Positions 22,931-31,841 are shown, numbered from the stretch's first letter. The stretch is DNA of 33,197 nucleotides from Oscillospiraceae bacterium (GCA_022763825.1 JALEQX010000081.1:1-33197), one strand, 5' to 3'. The notes: generated from the letters alone by a model not told the origin. Numbers and translations: made by a program.

Positions 22931-23179
22931 ATGCGTGTCAGAAAACAGGCTCTCGGCGACAGAAACATCGTCGGAGCAAGGGTCGAACAGCGAAGAAAAG
23001 CAATCGGGATGAAGCAGAAAGACTTACTCACCCAGCTTCAGATCAGAGGTATTGATCTGAATGCATCCGCCCTTTCAAAACTTGAGGGACAACTGAGAAG
23101 TGTTCTTGACTTCGAACTCATAGCGATTTCCGACGTGCTCGGCGTTTCGGTAAATTGGCTTCTCGGAATAGAAGAATAA
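22931..23179 (+). CDS. Small XRE-family DNA-binding regulator
   Basis: 82 aa, consisting of almost nothing but a helix-turn-helix domain. Residues about 13-80 (ARVEQRRKAIGMKQKDLLTQ, then SALSKLEGQLRS and VLGVSVNWLLGIEE) follow the Cro/C1-type pattern, including the closing DVLGVSVNWLLG typical of this family. No effector domain is present. GGAGGT lies 6 nt before the ATG but can be paired in a hairpin. It is followed after 70 nt, across a short hairpin, by a second regulator in the same direction. The target is unknown; self-regulation is a common role for such proteins. Confidence 0.85.
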   Translation: MRVRKQALGDRNIVGARVEQRRKAIGMKQKDLLTQLQIRGIDLNASALSKLEGQLRSVLDFELIAISDVLGVSVNWLLGIEE

Positions 23180-23192
23180 TAAGCCGAATAAA

Positions 23193-23223
23193 TTCCCGCC
23201 GCATTGTACGGCGGGGATTTTAT
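23193..23223 (+). terminator. Terminator or attenuator between the two XRE genes
   Basis: CCCGCCG (23195-23201) pairs with CGGCGGG (23209-23215) around CATTGTA, followed by GATTTTATC. The T-run is short, so partial read-through into the second gene is plausible. Confidence 0.6.
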
Positions 23224-23249
23224 CATTTACGGAGGATTATTCAAATAAA

Positions 23250-23699
23250 ATGATCAACGAAAACATAAAACTGCTTCGCAAATACAATGCACTGGATGCG
23301 TATCAGCTTGCATTCGCGCTCAGGATAGACGAAGAGGATTATTTTACGCTTGAAGACAGCAGTGTGGTACCCGAGGCAAGGGAGCTTGAGAAAATCGCAA
23401 GGATTTACAACATCACGATGGATCAGCTCTTTTTCGGCATGGACAGGTTCGGAAAACCTCTGTGCCAGTCCGAGACGAGCGCCGACGAATTTTTCCGCGC
23501 GCTATCGGAAGGCAATTATCTGTCGTCGCTGTCTAAAAGAGAGCAGAACATGATAATAGCATATCGTCTCTGCGATAACAAAGCCGAGGCATACGACAAA
23601 ATACGTACCATACTCGATCAGTGCGAACCGTCTCAGGACAGCGAAATGAAAAGCGAGGACAAGCCCATAATATCGTCAAATACGTCGGGTGTGCTGTAA
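23250..23699 (+). CDS. XRE-like regulator with C-terminal extension
   Basis: 149 aa. Residues about 5-70 (IKLLRKYNALDAYQLAFALR, VVPEARELEKIARIYNITMDQLFFG) fit a divergent Cro/C1-type helix-turn-helix domain. The remaining 80 residues (FFRALSEGNYLSSLSKREQN, IIAYRLCDNKAEAYDKIRTIL) look helical and could serve in dimer formation or signal sensing. GGAGGA stands 13-14 nt before ATG 23250, farther than usual, and no better start is visible. The last 67 nt overlap the 3' end of the zinc-ribbon gene on the opposite strand. Function unknown beyond probable DNA binding. Confidence 0.75.
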   Translation: MINENIKLLRKYNALDAYQLAFALRIDEEDYFTLEDSSVVPEARELEKIARIYNITMDQLFFGMDRFGKPLCQSETSADEFFRALSEGNYLSSLSKREQNMIIAYRLCDNKAEAYDKIRTILDQCEPSQDSEMKSEDKPIISSNTSGVL

Positions 23700-24232
23700 T
23701 AAACATCAAAATCTCCGAATACCGCAAACAGAATACCGCGTATTACGGCAAATATAAAACCGACCAATGCGGCGATACCGCATCCCTTTGCCTTTTCGGG
23801 CAGTTTATCCTTCCATACAAGGTACAGTACAAGTCCGAGAAGCGGGACAAAGAACGACAGTATGCCGAATCCGACGCTTCGTTTGTCCTCCGCACCGGGC
23901 TGGGCGTACGTTCTGTTATACATATTCGGATTCTGATTAGGGTTATACCCGTATGGATTATATCCGTTCTGCGTATTTTGATTATTAAAAGAAGACGCGT
24001 TGTTATATTGATTCGAATAAGGATTCTGCGAATATCCGTCATGGGCAGTTCCGCCGTCGGTATAAGGATAGGCATTATTGTTTTGATTTGAGCCGAAACC
24101 TTGGTAATTCGGCATGCCGGAAGGTGCAGAAGGCTGAGAATTTACGTAATTATTCGTATTCAGCTGTGCTCCGCAGTGCGAACAGAACTTTGCGTCGTTA
24201 GGTAAAATAGAATTGCAATTCGGACAAAACAT
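23633..24232 (-). CDS. Zinc-ribbon membrane protein with Asn/Tyr-rich linker
   Basis: 199 aa. The N terminus is a zinc ribbon, CPNCNSILPNDAKFCSHCGA (two CxxC pairs, residues 3-22). A low-complexity linker rich in Asn, Tyr, Gly and Gln follows (about 25-120), then two hydrophobic segments (GILSFFVPLLGLVLYLVW and GIAALVGFIFAVIRGILFAV). Such ribbon-plus-membrane proteins are common in Firmicutes; their role is unknown. AAAGGGCGG lies upstream of ATG 24232 and a good promoter at 24270-24298. The stop lies inside the second XRE gene, so the two genes overlap tail to tail by 67 nt. Confidence 0.85.
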   Translation of the reverse strand: MFCPNCNSILPNDAKFCSHCGAQLNTNNYVNSQPSAPSGMPNYQGFGSNQNNNAYPYTDGGTAHDGYSQNPYSNQYNNASSFNNQNTQNGYNPYGYNPNQNPNMYNRTYAQPGAEDKRSVGFGILSFFVPLLGLVLYLVWKDKLPEKAKGCGIAALVGFIFAVIRGILFAVFGDFDVYYSTPDVFDDIMGLSSLFISLS

Positions 24233-24269
24233 TATAAAATCCGCCCTTTCGTGAGGTTATCATATCATC

Positions 24270-24298
24270 ATTATAAATGATATTTTGTCTTTTTTCAA
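24270..24298 (-). promoter_or_regulatory. Promoter of the zinc-ribbon gene
   Basis: On the minus strand TTGAAA (24293-24298), a 17-nt spacer and a perfect TATAAT (24270-24275). Confidence 0.75.
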
Positions 24299-24299
24299 C

Positions 24300-24563
24300 A
24301 AAAAAATCTTATAGCAAAAGAAAGCCGAACCCCATAAGCCCAAAACGCACCGTCTCACGCCTCTGAGAACGGTTTTTCCCTTGAAATACGACAGTATTCC
24401 TACGGAAAAGAACCGTCCCCATAGACGCAATCCGCTGTATTTTGGGTGCGGAGCAGTTTATATCAATCATATTTTCGTTTCGGCAAGGCAAAGGAACGCC
24501 GGAAGCCTAACGGCTTTCAAGTTTCTTTAACGCAGCCGAAGCGGAAAGAGGGTGGATATAAAC
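24300..24563 (-). other. Highly structured non-coding stretch after folC, possible repeat or structured RNA
   Basis: Between the folC stop and the zinc-ribbon promoter there is no convincing gene but three folded parts. (a) 24456-24563 is one long imperfect hairpin: GTTTATATC/GATATAAAC, then TTTTCGTTTCGGC/GCCGAAGCGGAAA (24472-24484, 24535-24547), AAAGGAAC/GTTTCTTT and the tip GGAAGCC-TAAC-GGCTTTC. (b) About 24369-24416 pairs ACGGTTTTTCCC with GGAAAAGAACCGT and has an inner stem GAAATAC/GTATTCC. (c) The minus-strand end has CTTAT/ATAAG followed by ATTTTTTT (24301-24308), like a terminator. It could be the folded folC 3' UTR, a small RNA or an interspersed palindromic repeat. Confidence 0.5.
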
Positions 24564-24564
24564 C

Positions 24565-25851
24565 TTATGAGTTCGACTCTCTTTTGCTATACAAATATTC
24601 CCGTACATCGCCCGCAAGATATAGCGACCCGCACACAACGCCGATTTCGCCGTTGTTTATCCTGTTTTTCAATTCGTCGACACCGTCCGTTTCACTGTCA
24701 AACGAGACGGCGTTTTTTATATACTTACGCCCGATTTTACATAGATCTGCGCCCGTCATCGCCCGAGGATTCGACGGTGTAACGCATATGAGAGAGTCAA
24801 AACAGCCGGCAAGATTTTTTATCGCCTTTTCACAGTCCTTATCCGCCATCATGCCCATGAGGGCGTGAATTTTTTTGCCCGGGAGATACTTTTTAAGGCA
24901 CTCGGAGAACGCACCTGTCGACGAATCGTTGTGACATCCGTCGAGAATTACGAGGGGGGAGGACGAAATAATCTCACACCGCGCGGGATTTTTTGATTTT
25001 TCAATTCCGTTAATTATATTCGTATCGCTTATTTTATATCCGTTTTCTCTTAAAATTTCGATACATTTTAAGCTAATCCCCGCATTGTCAAGCTGATGAC
25101 CTCCGCAAAACGGGATTTTGAATTTAATATTTTTGAATTCGACCTCGGTTCCCGTTATATCCTCAGAAATTATTTTAAATTCGGACGGGTCGGAAAATAC
25201 GAGGGGCGAATTTTTTATTTTACACTGCTCCGATATAACGCGCTTTACGCCGGTCTCCTGCAAAACGGAAGTTACGGCGGGGCGTTCTTTTTTTATAATT
25301 CCGCACTTTTCGAACGCAATTTTCTCCGTCGTATCGCCGAGAATTTTCGTGTGGTCGAGTGAAATCGAGGTTATGAGAGAACAGACGGGATTTTTTATAA
25401 CGTTCGTGGCGTCAAAACGTCCGCCCAGTCCCGTTTCGAGAACGACGATATCGCATTTTTCTTCTTCAAAGTAAAGAAACGCGGCGGCTGTCACGGCTTC
25501 AAATTCCGTAATCACAACGCCGTCCCCTTCGAGCTTTTCGACGACGGATTTTACTTTGTTCGTAATCGAGTCAAGCCTGTCGGGCGGTATCATCTCCCCG
25601 TTTACTCTTATTCTTTCTCTGAAATCAATAACGTACGGCGACGTGTAAAGCCCCGTTTTATATCCCGCCTCACATAATACGGACGAAACGAACGTACACA
25701 CGGAGCCTTTTCCGTTGGTTCCGGCAACATGGACGAATTCGAGTTTGTCCTGCGGATTCCCTAATTCGTTTAAAAGAATCCCGATGCGTTCAAGCCCCGG
25801 CTTCATTCCGAATCTCAATAACGAATGATAATATTTTTCACTCTCTGTCAT
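24565..25851 (-). CDS. folC: Folylpolyglutamate synthase / dihydrofolate synthase
   Basis: 428 aa from ATG 25851, chosen because AAGGTGA lies about 6 nt ahead. The longer frame to 25908 would read through a hairpin and has no ribosome site. Motifs: the P-loop HVAGTNGKGSVCTF, the ligand region ETGLGGRFDATNVI, TSISLDHTKILGDTTEKIAFEKCGIIKKE and LDGCHN. The enzyme adds glutamate residues to folates (and often glutamate to dihydropteroate) using ATP. It follows valS, a common Firmicutes arrangement (valS-folC in Bacillus). A hairpin lies in the 60-nt gap, so folC may receive only part of the T-box-controlled transcription. Confidence 0.96.
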   Translation of the reverse strand: MTESEKYYHSLLRFGMKPGLERIGILLNELGNPQDKLEFVHVAGTNGKGSVCTFVSSVLCEAGYKTGLYTSPYVIDFRERIRVNGEMIPPDRLDSITNKVKSVVEKLEGDGVVITEFEAVTAAAFLYFEEEKCDIVVLETGLGGRFDATNVIKNPVCSLITSISLDHTKILGDTTEKIAFEKCGIIKKERPAVTSVLQETGVKRVISEQCKIKNSPLVFSDPSEFKIISEDITGTEVEFKNIKFKIPFCGGHQLDNAGISLKCIEILRENGYKISDTNIINGIEKSKNPARCEIISSSPLVILDGCHNDSSTGAFSECLKKYLPGKKIHALMGMMADKDCEKAIKNLAGCFDSLICVTPSNPRAMTGADLCKIGRKYIKNAVSFDSETDGVDELKNRINNGEIGVVCGSLYLAGDVREYLYSKRESNS

Positions 25852-25863
25852 TTTGCTCACCTT

Positions 25864-25898
25864 AAAAATGAAGGCTGCAAACTTATTTACAGCCTTCA
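25864..25898 (-). terminator. Hairpin between valS and folC
   Basis: GAAGGCTG and the partner CAGCCTTC enclose a loop, extended by further pairs (GAAGGCTGTAAA with TTTGCAGCCTTC), followed on the minus strand by ATTTTTAAGG. The T-run runs straight into the folC ribosome site, so the hairpin probably acts as a partial terminator. Confidence 0.7.
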
Positions 25899-25910
25899 AA
25901 ATTATCATTT

Positions 25911-28535
25911 TTAGCCTAATTTGGCGATGCTTTCTTTTAACAAAGCGATTTTTTCGTTGTACTTAGCCGCTTTTTCCTTTATCTCGTTAATAACCTTTTC
26001 GGGAGCTTTCGACATAAAGCCCTGATTGTTAAGTTTATTATTCGTAAAAGCAAGGTCTTTTTCCGCGGCGGCAAGCTCCTTGTTAAGTCTCGCTCTCTCC
26101 GCCTCGAAATCGACAAGTTCGGCAAGCGGAAGTTTTATTGTCGCGTCGGCGGTAACAATGCTTACAGTTCCGTCGATGTCGAAGCTGTCGGCTATCTTAA
26201 CGTCGGACGCGGAGGCAAGACGTTTAAAGAACGTTGTGCCCGCCTCGAAAATCTCAGGCTTTGCGGTCTCTATAAATACCTCGGCTTTCTTCGAGGGAGC
26301 GACATTCATCTCGGCACGGCGGTTTCTGACTGCCTTGATAGCGGTCATGATAGACTCCATCTGCTCCTCTTCGCTCCTGAACGCAAGTTTTTCGTCATAT
26401 TTGCACCAAGGTGAGAGCATAATAGTGTCGCCGTCGTGGGGCAGAGTCTGCCAAATCTCCTCGGTTATGAACGGCATAAACGGATGCAGAAGCTTAAGAG
26501 TATTAGACATAACGTAAACGAGTACGGCTTTTGCGGTCGACTTCGCTTTTTCGTCGTCGGAATTAAGTCTTATCTTGCAAAGCTCGATATACCAGTCGCA
26601 GAGGATATCCCAAATGAAGTCGTAGAGCTTCTGAACTGCAAGTCCGAGCTCGAATTTATCGAGATTGTCGGTAACGTCCCTTACAAGAGTGTTAAACTTA
26701 GAGAGAATCCATTTATCCTCTAACGCAAGATTTTCGGGAACGTGCGGAGCCGGCTCGTCCTCTCCCAAATTCATAAGAACGAATCTTGCCGCGTTCCATA
26801 ATTTATTTGCAAAATTACGGCTCGCCTCAACCTTTTCGTCAGAGAAACGCATATCGTTTCCGGGGCTGTTGCCCGTAGCGAGGGTAAATCTGAGCGCGTC
26901 CGCGCCGTATTTGTCTATAATTTCGAGCGGGTCGATACCGTTGCCCAAAGACTTCGACATCTTTCTGCCCTGAGCGTCTCTTACGAGTCCGTGAATGAGA
27001 ACCGTGTTGAACGGAGCCTTGCCCATCTGCTCGCACGAGGAGAATATCATTCTCGCAACCCAGAAAAATATTATATCGTAACCGGTAACGAGTGTATCGG
27101 TCGGGAAGTAATGTCTTAAATCGGGAGTGTCGTCCGGCCAGCCGAGCGTTGAGAACGGCCAGAGCGCGGATGAGAACCATGTGTCAAGCGTATCGGGATC
27201 CTGCGTAAGATTCTCGCAGCCGCACTTTTTACACTTGCAGGGCTTTTCACGTGCGACGTTAATCTCACCGCAGTCGTCACAGTACCACGCGGGAATTCTG
27301 TGACCCCACCACAGCTGACGGGAAATACACCAATCCTTGATGTTCTCCATCCAGTGATAGTAAGTCTTGTCAAAACGCTCGGGAACGAATTTTGTCTCAC
27401 CGCTTCTTACAGCCTCGATAGCGGGCTTTGCGAGAGGCTCCATTTTAACGAACCACTGCTTTGAAACTCTCGGCTCAATATTCGAATGACATCTGTAACA
27501 TGTGCCTACGTTATGAGAATAATCCTCGATTCTTACAAGCGCGCCCTCTTTTTCAAGATCCTCGACGATGGCTTTTCTCGCCTCGAATCTGTCCATACCG
27601 GAATATCTGCCCCAGCCCTCTTTGATATGAGCGTCGGGAGTAAACGTGTCGATAACTTCAAGATTATGTCTTAAACCTACCTCAAAGTCGTTCGGGTCGT
27701 GCGCGGGGGTGATTTTAACGCATCCGGTTCCGAATTCGGGTTCAACGTATTCGTCCGCGATAATGGGAATCTCCCTGTGAACGATGGGAAGTATAAGCGT
27801 TTTGCCGACAAGGGATTTGTATCTCTCGTCGTCGGGATGAACAGCGACAGCCGTATCGCCGAGCATTGTCTCGGGTCTCGTCGTGGCAAGTTCAAGATAT
27901 CCGCTGCCGTCTGCGAGGGGATACCTCAAATGCCAGAAATGACCCGCCTGATCCTCGTACTCAACCTCCGCGTCGGAAATCGAGGTAAGGCACTTCGGGC
28001 ACCAGTTAACGATTCTCTCACCGCGGTAAATGAGTCCTTTTTCATAAAGACGGACGAAAACTTCCTTAACGGCTTTACTGCATCCCTCGTCGAGGGTGAA
28101 TCTCTCTCTGTCCCAGTCACAGGACGAGCCGAGCTTTTTAAGCTGTTCTACGATTCTTCCGCCGTACTGCTTTTTCCAGTCCCACGCGCGTTCGAGGAAT
28201 TTTTCACGTCCGATATCCTCTTTCGTGATACCCTCTTTTCTCATAGCCTCGACTATTTTAGCCTCCGTAGCTATGGAAGCGTGGTCGGTGCCGGGAACCC
28301 AGAGCGTGTCGTAACCCGACATTCTTTTATATCTTATAAGAATATCCTGAAGCGTATTGTCAAGAGCATGCCCCATGTGAAGCTGACCCGTTATGTTCGG
28401 GGGCGGAATAACTATGGTATAGCTCTTTTTGCTTTCGTCTCTTACGGCATGAAAATACTTGTTGTCGAGCCACGTTTTATAGATTCGATCCTCGACATTT
28501 TTTGGATTATACTGTTTTTCAAGCTCCTTGGACAT
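25911..28535 (-). CDS. valS: Valyl-tRNA synthetase
   Basis: 874 aa, the usual length. Class I synthetase with HMGH (residues 53-56, in [16 protein letters not shown]) and KMSKS (525-529). The editing domain lies between, with [19 protein letters not shown] zinc-ribbon-like insertion at about 419-440 has Cys pairs (CDDC and CKCKKCGC). The C-terminal tail (about 808-874) is a coiled-coil arm. The enzyme charges tRNA-Val and edits mischarged Thr. Transcription is governed by the T-box leader immediately upstream. Confidence 0.98.
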   Translation of the reverse strand: MSKELEKQYNPKNVEDRIYKTWLDNKYFHAVRDESKKSYTIVIPPPNITGQLHMGHALDNTLQDILIRYKRMSGYDTLWVPGTDHASIATEAKIVEAMRKEGITKEDIGREKFLERAWDWKKQYGGRIVEQLKKLGSSCDWDRERFTLDEGCSKAVKEVFVRLYEKGLIYRGERIVNWCPKCLTSISDAEVEYEDQAGHFWHLRYPLADGSGYLELATTRPETMLGDTAVAVHPDDERYKSLVGKTLILPIVHREIPIIADEYVEPEFGTGCVKITPAHDPNDFEVGLRHNLEVIDTFTPDAHIKEGWGRYSGMDRFEARKAIVEDLEKEGALVRIEDYSHNVGTCYRCHSNIEPRVSKQWFVKMEPLAKPAIEAVRSGETKFVPERFDKTYYHWMENIKDWCISRQLWWGHRIPAWYCDDCGEINVAREKPCKCKKCGCENLTQDPDTLDTWFSSALWPFSTLGWPDDTPDLRHYFPTDTLVTGYDIIFFWVARMIFSSCEQMGKAPFNTVLIHGLVRDAQGRKMSKSLGNGIDPLEIIDKYGADALRFTLATGNSPGNDMRFSDEKVEASRNFANKLWNAARFVLMNLGEDEPAPHVPENLALEDKWILSKFNTLVRDVTDNLDKFELGLAVQKLYDFIWDILCDWYIELCKIRLNSDDEKAKSTAKAVLVYVMSNTLKLLHPFMPFITEEIWQTLPHDGDTIMLSPWCKYDEKLAFRSEEEQMESIMTAIKAVRNRRAEMNVAPSKKAEVFIETAKPEIFEAGTTFFKRLASASDVKIADSFDIDGTVSIVTADATIKLPLAELVDFEAERARLNKELAAAEKDLAFTNNKLNNQGFMSKAPEKVINEIKEKAAKYNEKIALLKESIAKLG

Positions 28536-28566
28536 TATATCATCTCCGTATTGTTATTTTTCCGAA

Positions 28567-28826
28567 TAAAAAAACCGCCCCAAAGCAAAAACTTTGAGAC
28601 GGGAATACCCGCGGTACCACTCAAATTACGTTTTTCAACGTCACTCAGGCTCATATAAGCCGTATGCTTTTACGCAGCAGTCACGGGAGGGCTCTACTTG
28701 CAAAACGCTTTCTTCCCCCCGGCTTGGGAGCGACCGATTTTTAAAACACATCACCGCCTTACACCATACGGCGGCTCTCTGCGGATGCAATTAGAAAAAT
28801 CCTCTCCGTCACAGCCTTTGATATTC
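28567..28826 (-). promoter_or_regulatory. T-box leader of valS, valine specifier GTC
   Basis: On the minus strand the leader holds AGAGAG (stem I loop E), the probable specifier GTC (28732-28734) in CGGTCGCTCCC, and the T-box sequence GAGTGGTACCGCGG (about 28609-28622), which pairs with an uncharged tRNA acceptor end. A terminator follows: CGTCTCAAAG pairs with CTTTGGGGCG, then TTTTTTT (ending about 28567). Uncharged tRNA-Val would favour the antiterminator and allow valS expression. GTC is a valine codon, in agreement with the downstream gene. Confidence 0.93.
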
Positions 28827-28836
28827 GGTTTATAAA

Positions 28837-28865
28837 ATTTTAGCACACGCATTAATTTTTGTCAA
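28837..28865 (-). promoter_or_regulatory. Promoter of the valS T-box transcript
   Basis: On the minus strand a perfect TTGACA (28860-28865), a 17-nt spacer and TAAAAT (28837-28842). Confidence 0.8.
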
Positions 28866-28894
28866 GAAATATTTATATACTGTCCGTTCGTATA

Positions 28895-28946
28895 TTGTTT
28901 TTTTATAAATTATAATATATAATACCAATGTAAGATAAATCTTACA
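28895..28946 (+). promoter_or_regulatory. Promoter with operator-like palindrome for the DUF4234 gene
   Basis: TTGTTT (28895-28900), a 17-nt spacer and a perfect TATAAT (28918-28923). Right downstream, over the expected start point, TGTAAGAT (28929-28936) and ATCTTACA (28939-28946) form a perfect 8-bp inverted repeat with a 2-nt spacer. This is the position expected of a repressor site. Confidence 0.6.
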
Positions 28947-28974
28947 TATATTTTTACAACAGGAGGCAACACAC

Positions 28975-29445
28975 ATGGATCAGTTTCAGCAGCAGTCACC
29001 CGCAAATCAGAACGCAAATTATCCCCCGCAGGTAGCAATTCCGAGAGCAAATCTTCCGACCGACAGAAGCTTTATTAAAATTTTTCTGCTCGGACTCATA
29101 ACTTTCGGCATTTACCCGCTTATTGCTTACAATTCGATAACGAACGACGTAAATACGATCTGCACAAGGTACGACAACAAAAAGAGCATGAATTACGTGC
29201 TTCTTGTTCTTGTCATAACTCCGCTGACGCTCGGCATTGCGTCTCTTGTATGGAATCACAATATCGCAAACAGAGTCGGAAACGAGTTAAGGCGCAGAGG
29301 CGCACAGACGGATTTCGGAGCCTCGACATTCTGGCTGTGGTCGATTCTCGGCATGTTTATCGCCGTCGGACCGTTTATTTATATGTACAAATTCGTAAAA
29401 GCAACAAACGAACTCAACAGTCTTTACAACGAGTCCGGAATCTGA
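28975..29445 (+). CDS. DUF4234 domain membrane protein
   Basis: 156 aa with a Gln/Asn/Pro-rich start (residues 1-25) and then the DUF4234 pattern: RSFIKIFLLGLITFGIYPLI, ITNDVNTICTRYDNKKSMNY, TPLTLGIASLVWNHNIANRVGNELRRRG and FWLWSILGMFIAVGPFIYMYKFVKATNELN. Three to four hydrophobic segments can be seen. The family is widespread in Firmicutes membranes and has no known function. AGGAGG lies 8 nt before ATG 28975. It is transcribed alone, divergently from valS, and ends at a strong terminator. Confidence 0.88.
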   Translation: MDQFQQQSPANQNANYPPQVAIPRANLPTDRSFIKIFLLGLITFGIYPLIAYNSITNDVNTICTRYDNKKSMNYVLLVLVITPLTLGIASLVWNHNIANRVGNELRRRGAQTDFGASTFWLWSILGMFIAVGPFIYMYKFVKATNELNSLYNESGI

Positions 29446-29451
29446 TACAAA

Positions 29452-29491
29452 AAAATCAACAGACTGCTCATATCGGGCAGTCTGTTCTTTT
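29452..29491. terminator. Bidirectional terminator between DUF4234 and recD2
   Basis: AACAGACTGC (29458-29467) and GCAGTCTGTT (29477-29486) form a perfect 10-bp stem. CTTTTATT follows on the plus strand and GATTTTTTTG on the minus strand, so it can end both convergent transcripts. Confidence 0.9.
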
Positions 29492-29566
29492 ATTAAGCGT
29501 AAATAACCGCCTCTTTCGGAACACTGCTGTCCGTCAGCTTCTGCGTTTTTCGCCGCTTTTTATTAT

Positions 29567-31810
29567 TTACCTGACCTTATACAACGCATTCTCGCTTATT
29601 TCGTCGTCCTTCAAAAACGCATACAGCGCGGAATAGCGTTTGTTCTGCCTGTCGTTTGCAACCATTGATAAAAGTTTTGAACGGTTTCCGACTATTATCA
29701 GAAGCTTTTTCGCCCTCGTAACGGCGGTATAGAGAAGATTCCTGTACATCAGCTGCGGCGGCGCGTCGCATATCGGCATAACGACCGCGTCGTACTCGCT
29801 TCCCTGGCTCTTGTGAACGGTGACGGCGTAGGCAAGCTCGAGCTCGGACAGCGATTCAACGGGGTATTTGACGTTTTTGCCGTCGTCGAAATCAATTTCG
29901 AGCATGTTGCCCTTTAAATCGATTTTTTTGATAATGCCCATATCGCCGTTGAAAATTCCGATACCCTCTTCGCCGTTTTTCGTCCATGTGATATCGTAAT
30001 TATTCTTTATCTGCATTATTTTATCGCCCTGTCTGAAAAGACGGCCGTTTATCGTACACTGCTTTTTGTCCTCTGATTCGGGATTTAAAATATCCTGGAG
30101 TCTCCTGTTTAAATTTACGGTTCCGCAGTCGCCTTTTCTCGACGGACACAGCACCTGAATATCGGTAAACGGAGAATATTTATACGCCCTCGGCAGTCTC
30201 TCGGTGCAAAGCTCGGCGACAGTGCGCGCACAGGAAAGAGGAACGGGGCGTTCCATGAAGAAAAAGTCGCTCGTTTTGTCGTCCAATACGGGTTCCTCGC
30301 CCGAAATGACGGCGTGCGCGTTCATGACAATGAGACTCTGTCTTGCCTGTCTGAAAATTTCGCTGAGCCTTACGACCTCCACCGCACCCGAATTTATAAT
30401 GTCGAGAAGCACGTTTCCAGCGCCGACTGCGGGGAGCTGATCGGAGTCGCCGACCATTATAAGACGGCAGCCGAATCTCACCGCGTCGAGAAAGCTCGAA
30501 AACAGCGTGACGTCGACCATTGAAACCTCGTCGAGAATTATAACGTCCGCGCCGAGGGGATTTGCAATATTTCTTTTGAATACGGGCTTGTCGCTGTCGT
30601 CCCATTCGACCTCGAGCAGACGGTGAATCGTTTTGGCTTCGTACCCCGTAAGCTCGCTCATTCTTTTGGCGGCTCTGCCCGTCGGAGCGGCAAGCAGGAT
30701 TTCGAGATTTTTTCTCTCAAAGTATTTTATAATACCCTTGACCGTCGTCGTTTTACCTGTTCCGGGACCTCCCGTGAGGACAAAAATTCCGTTCTGTACG
30801 GCTTTTTCGATAGCGTCGGACTGGGCTTTTGCATATTTTATTCCTAAGTCTTTTTCGATTTTTTTTATATCGGAGCCGATTTTTTTCTCCTCGTTCGGAG
30901 CAAAGCGGGTAAGAAGCTTGAGTCTCTGTGCGATATTAAGCTCCGAAGCGTATATTTCGGGCATGAATATAAATTCCCTGCCGTTGATTTCGTATGAACT
31001 CAACAACCGTTCTTCAACCATTTCGTCTATCGATTCGGAAATATCGTCCGTCGAAACAGATAAAAGCTCGGCGCAGGGATTCAGAAGCTTGTCCTTCGGC
31101 AGGCAGGTATGTCCGTTTAATAAATTATGACTTACGACATGCGTAATTCCGGCTCTTAATCTGTGAACGGGTTTCGGCTGCTCGTCTAATTTCAGCGCGA
31201 TATTTTCCGCGCGTTCGAAGTCGACGGTTCGCAGCGCCTGACAGAGTATGTACGGATTTTCCTTTATTAATTCAACGGCGTTTGTGCCGAAATGCTTAAA
31301 CACCTCGACGCATTCCGAAGCCGACAGACCGTATTTTTCGAGTCCGACGATAACCGTTCTGACGGCGTACTGTTTTTTGAATTCGGCGGAAATTTTCTTC
31401 GCCTTATCTTTTGAAATTCCCTTTATAAACGCGAGTCTTTCCGGTTCGTTTTCTATGACTTCAAACGTTCTGTCGCCGAAACGCTCGACTATGTACCCCG
31501 CGGTTTTCGGACCTATGCCCTTAATCGTTCCCGAGGCTAAGTATTTTAAAAACTGCGCCGAATTTTCGGGCATTGTTCTTTTAAATTCGGATATTTTAAA
31601 CTGTCTGCCGAAGCTTTGGTGAGACTCCCACCGCCCGGTCATTTCGACCTTTTCGCCGGGCGCAATTTCGGGCAGAATTCCTACGCATGTTACAAGTTCG
31701 CCCTTGACCGATACGTCCATCACGGTATAAGAATTGGAGTCTTTGCGGAAAACAACTCCCTCAACGACGCCCGTAATCGATTCAAATGATGAATTATCGT
31801 ATCTAATCAT
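29567..31810 (-). CDS. recD2: ATP-dependent RecD-like DNA helicase
   Basis: 747 aa from ATG 31810. An in-frame GTG at 31855, overlapping the mreB paralogue, is an alternative start; neither has a strong ribosome site. The N terminus has an OB-like segment (SITGVVEGVVFRKDSNSYTV) and helix-hairpin-helix motifs (SGTIKGIGPKTAGYIVERFG), the mark of the RecD2 subgroup that works without RecBC. The superfamily 1 motifs are Walker A (VLTGGPGTGKTTTVKG), Walker B region (VIILDEVSMVDVTLF), GDSDQLPAVGAG, AVTVHKSQGSEYDAVV and YTAVTRAK. RecD2 is a 5'-3' helicase linked to replication and repair. Confidence 0.94.
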   Translation of the reverse strand: MIRYDNSSFESITGVVEGVVFRKDSNSYTVMDVSVKGELVTCVGILPEIAPGEKVEMTGRWESHQSFGRQFKISEFKRTMPENSAQFLKYLASGTIKGIGPKTAGYIVERFGDRTFEVIENEPERLAFIKGISKDKAKKISAEFKKQYAVRTVIVGLEKYGLSASECVEVFKHFGTNAVELIKENPYILCQALRTVDFERAENIALKLDEQPKPVHRLRAGITHVVSHNLLNGHTCLPKDKLLNPCAELLSVSTDDISESIDEMVEERLLSSYEINGREFIFMPEIYASELNIAQRLKLLTRFAPNEEKKIGSDIKKIEKDLGIKYAKAQSDAIEKAVQNGIFVLTGGPGTGKTTTVKGIIKYFERKNLEILLAAPTGRAAKRMSELTGYEAKTIHRLLEVEWDDSDKPVFKRNIANPLGADVIILDEVSMVDVTLFSSFLDAVRFGCRLIMVGDSDQLPAVGAGNVLLDIINSGAVEVVRLSEIFRQARQSLIVMNAHAVISGEEPVLDDKTSDFFFMERPVPLSCARTVAELCTERLPRAYKYSPFTDIQVLCPSRKGDCGTVNLNRRLQDILNPESEDKKQCTINGRLFRQGDKIMQIKNNYDITWTKNGEEGIGIFNGDMGIIKKIDLKGNMLEIDFDDGKNVKYPVESLSELELAYAVTVHKSQGSEYDAVVMPICDAPPQLMYRNLLYTAVTRAKKLLIIVGNRSKLLSMVANDRQNKRYSALYAFLKDDEISENALYKVR

Positions 31811-31841
31811 AATAATAACCCGGTCAGAACGGTGAAACGCG

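Noticed and set aside
24309-24491. 60-codon frame in the gap after folC
   Set aside because: It lies wholly inside the folded, repeat-like region and has no ribosome site or domain; the hairpins explain the sequence better.
27699-28658. 319-codon open frame opposite valS
   Set aside because: It lies antisense to the well-conserved valS and its T-box, has no ribosome site or recognisable motif, and results from codon bias of the real gene.
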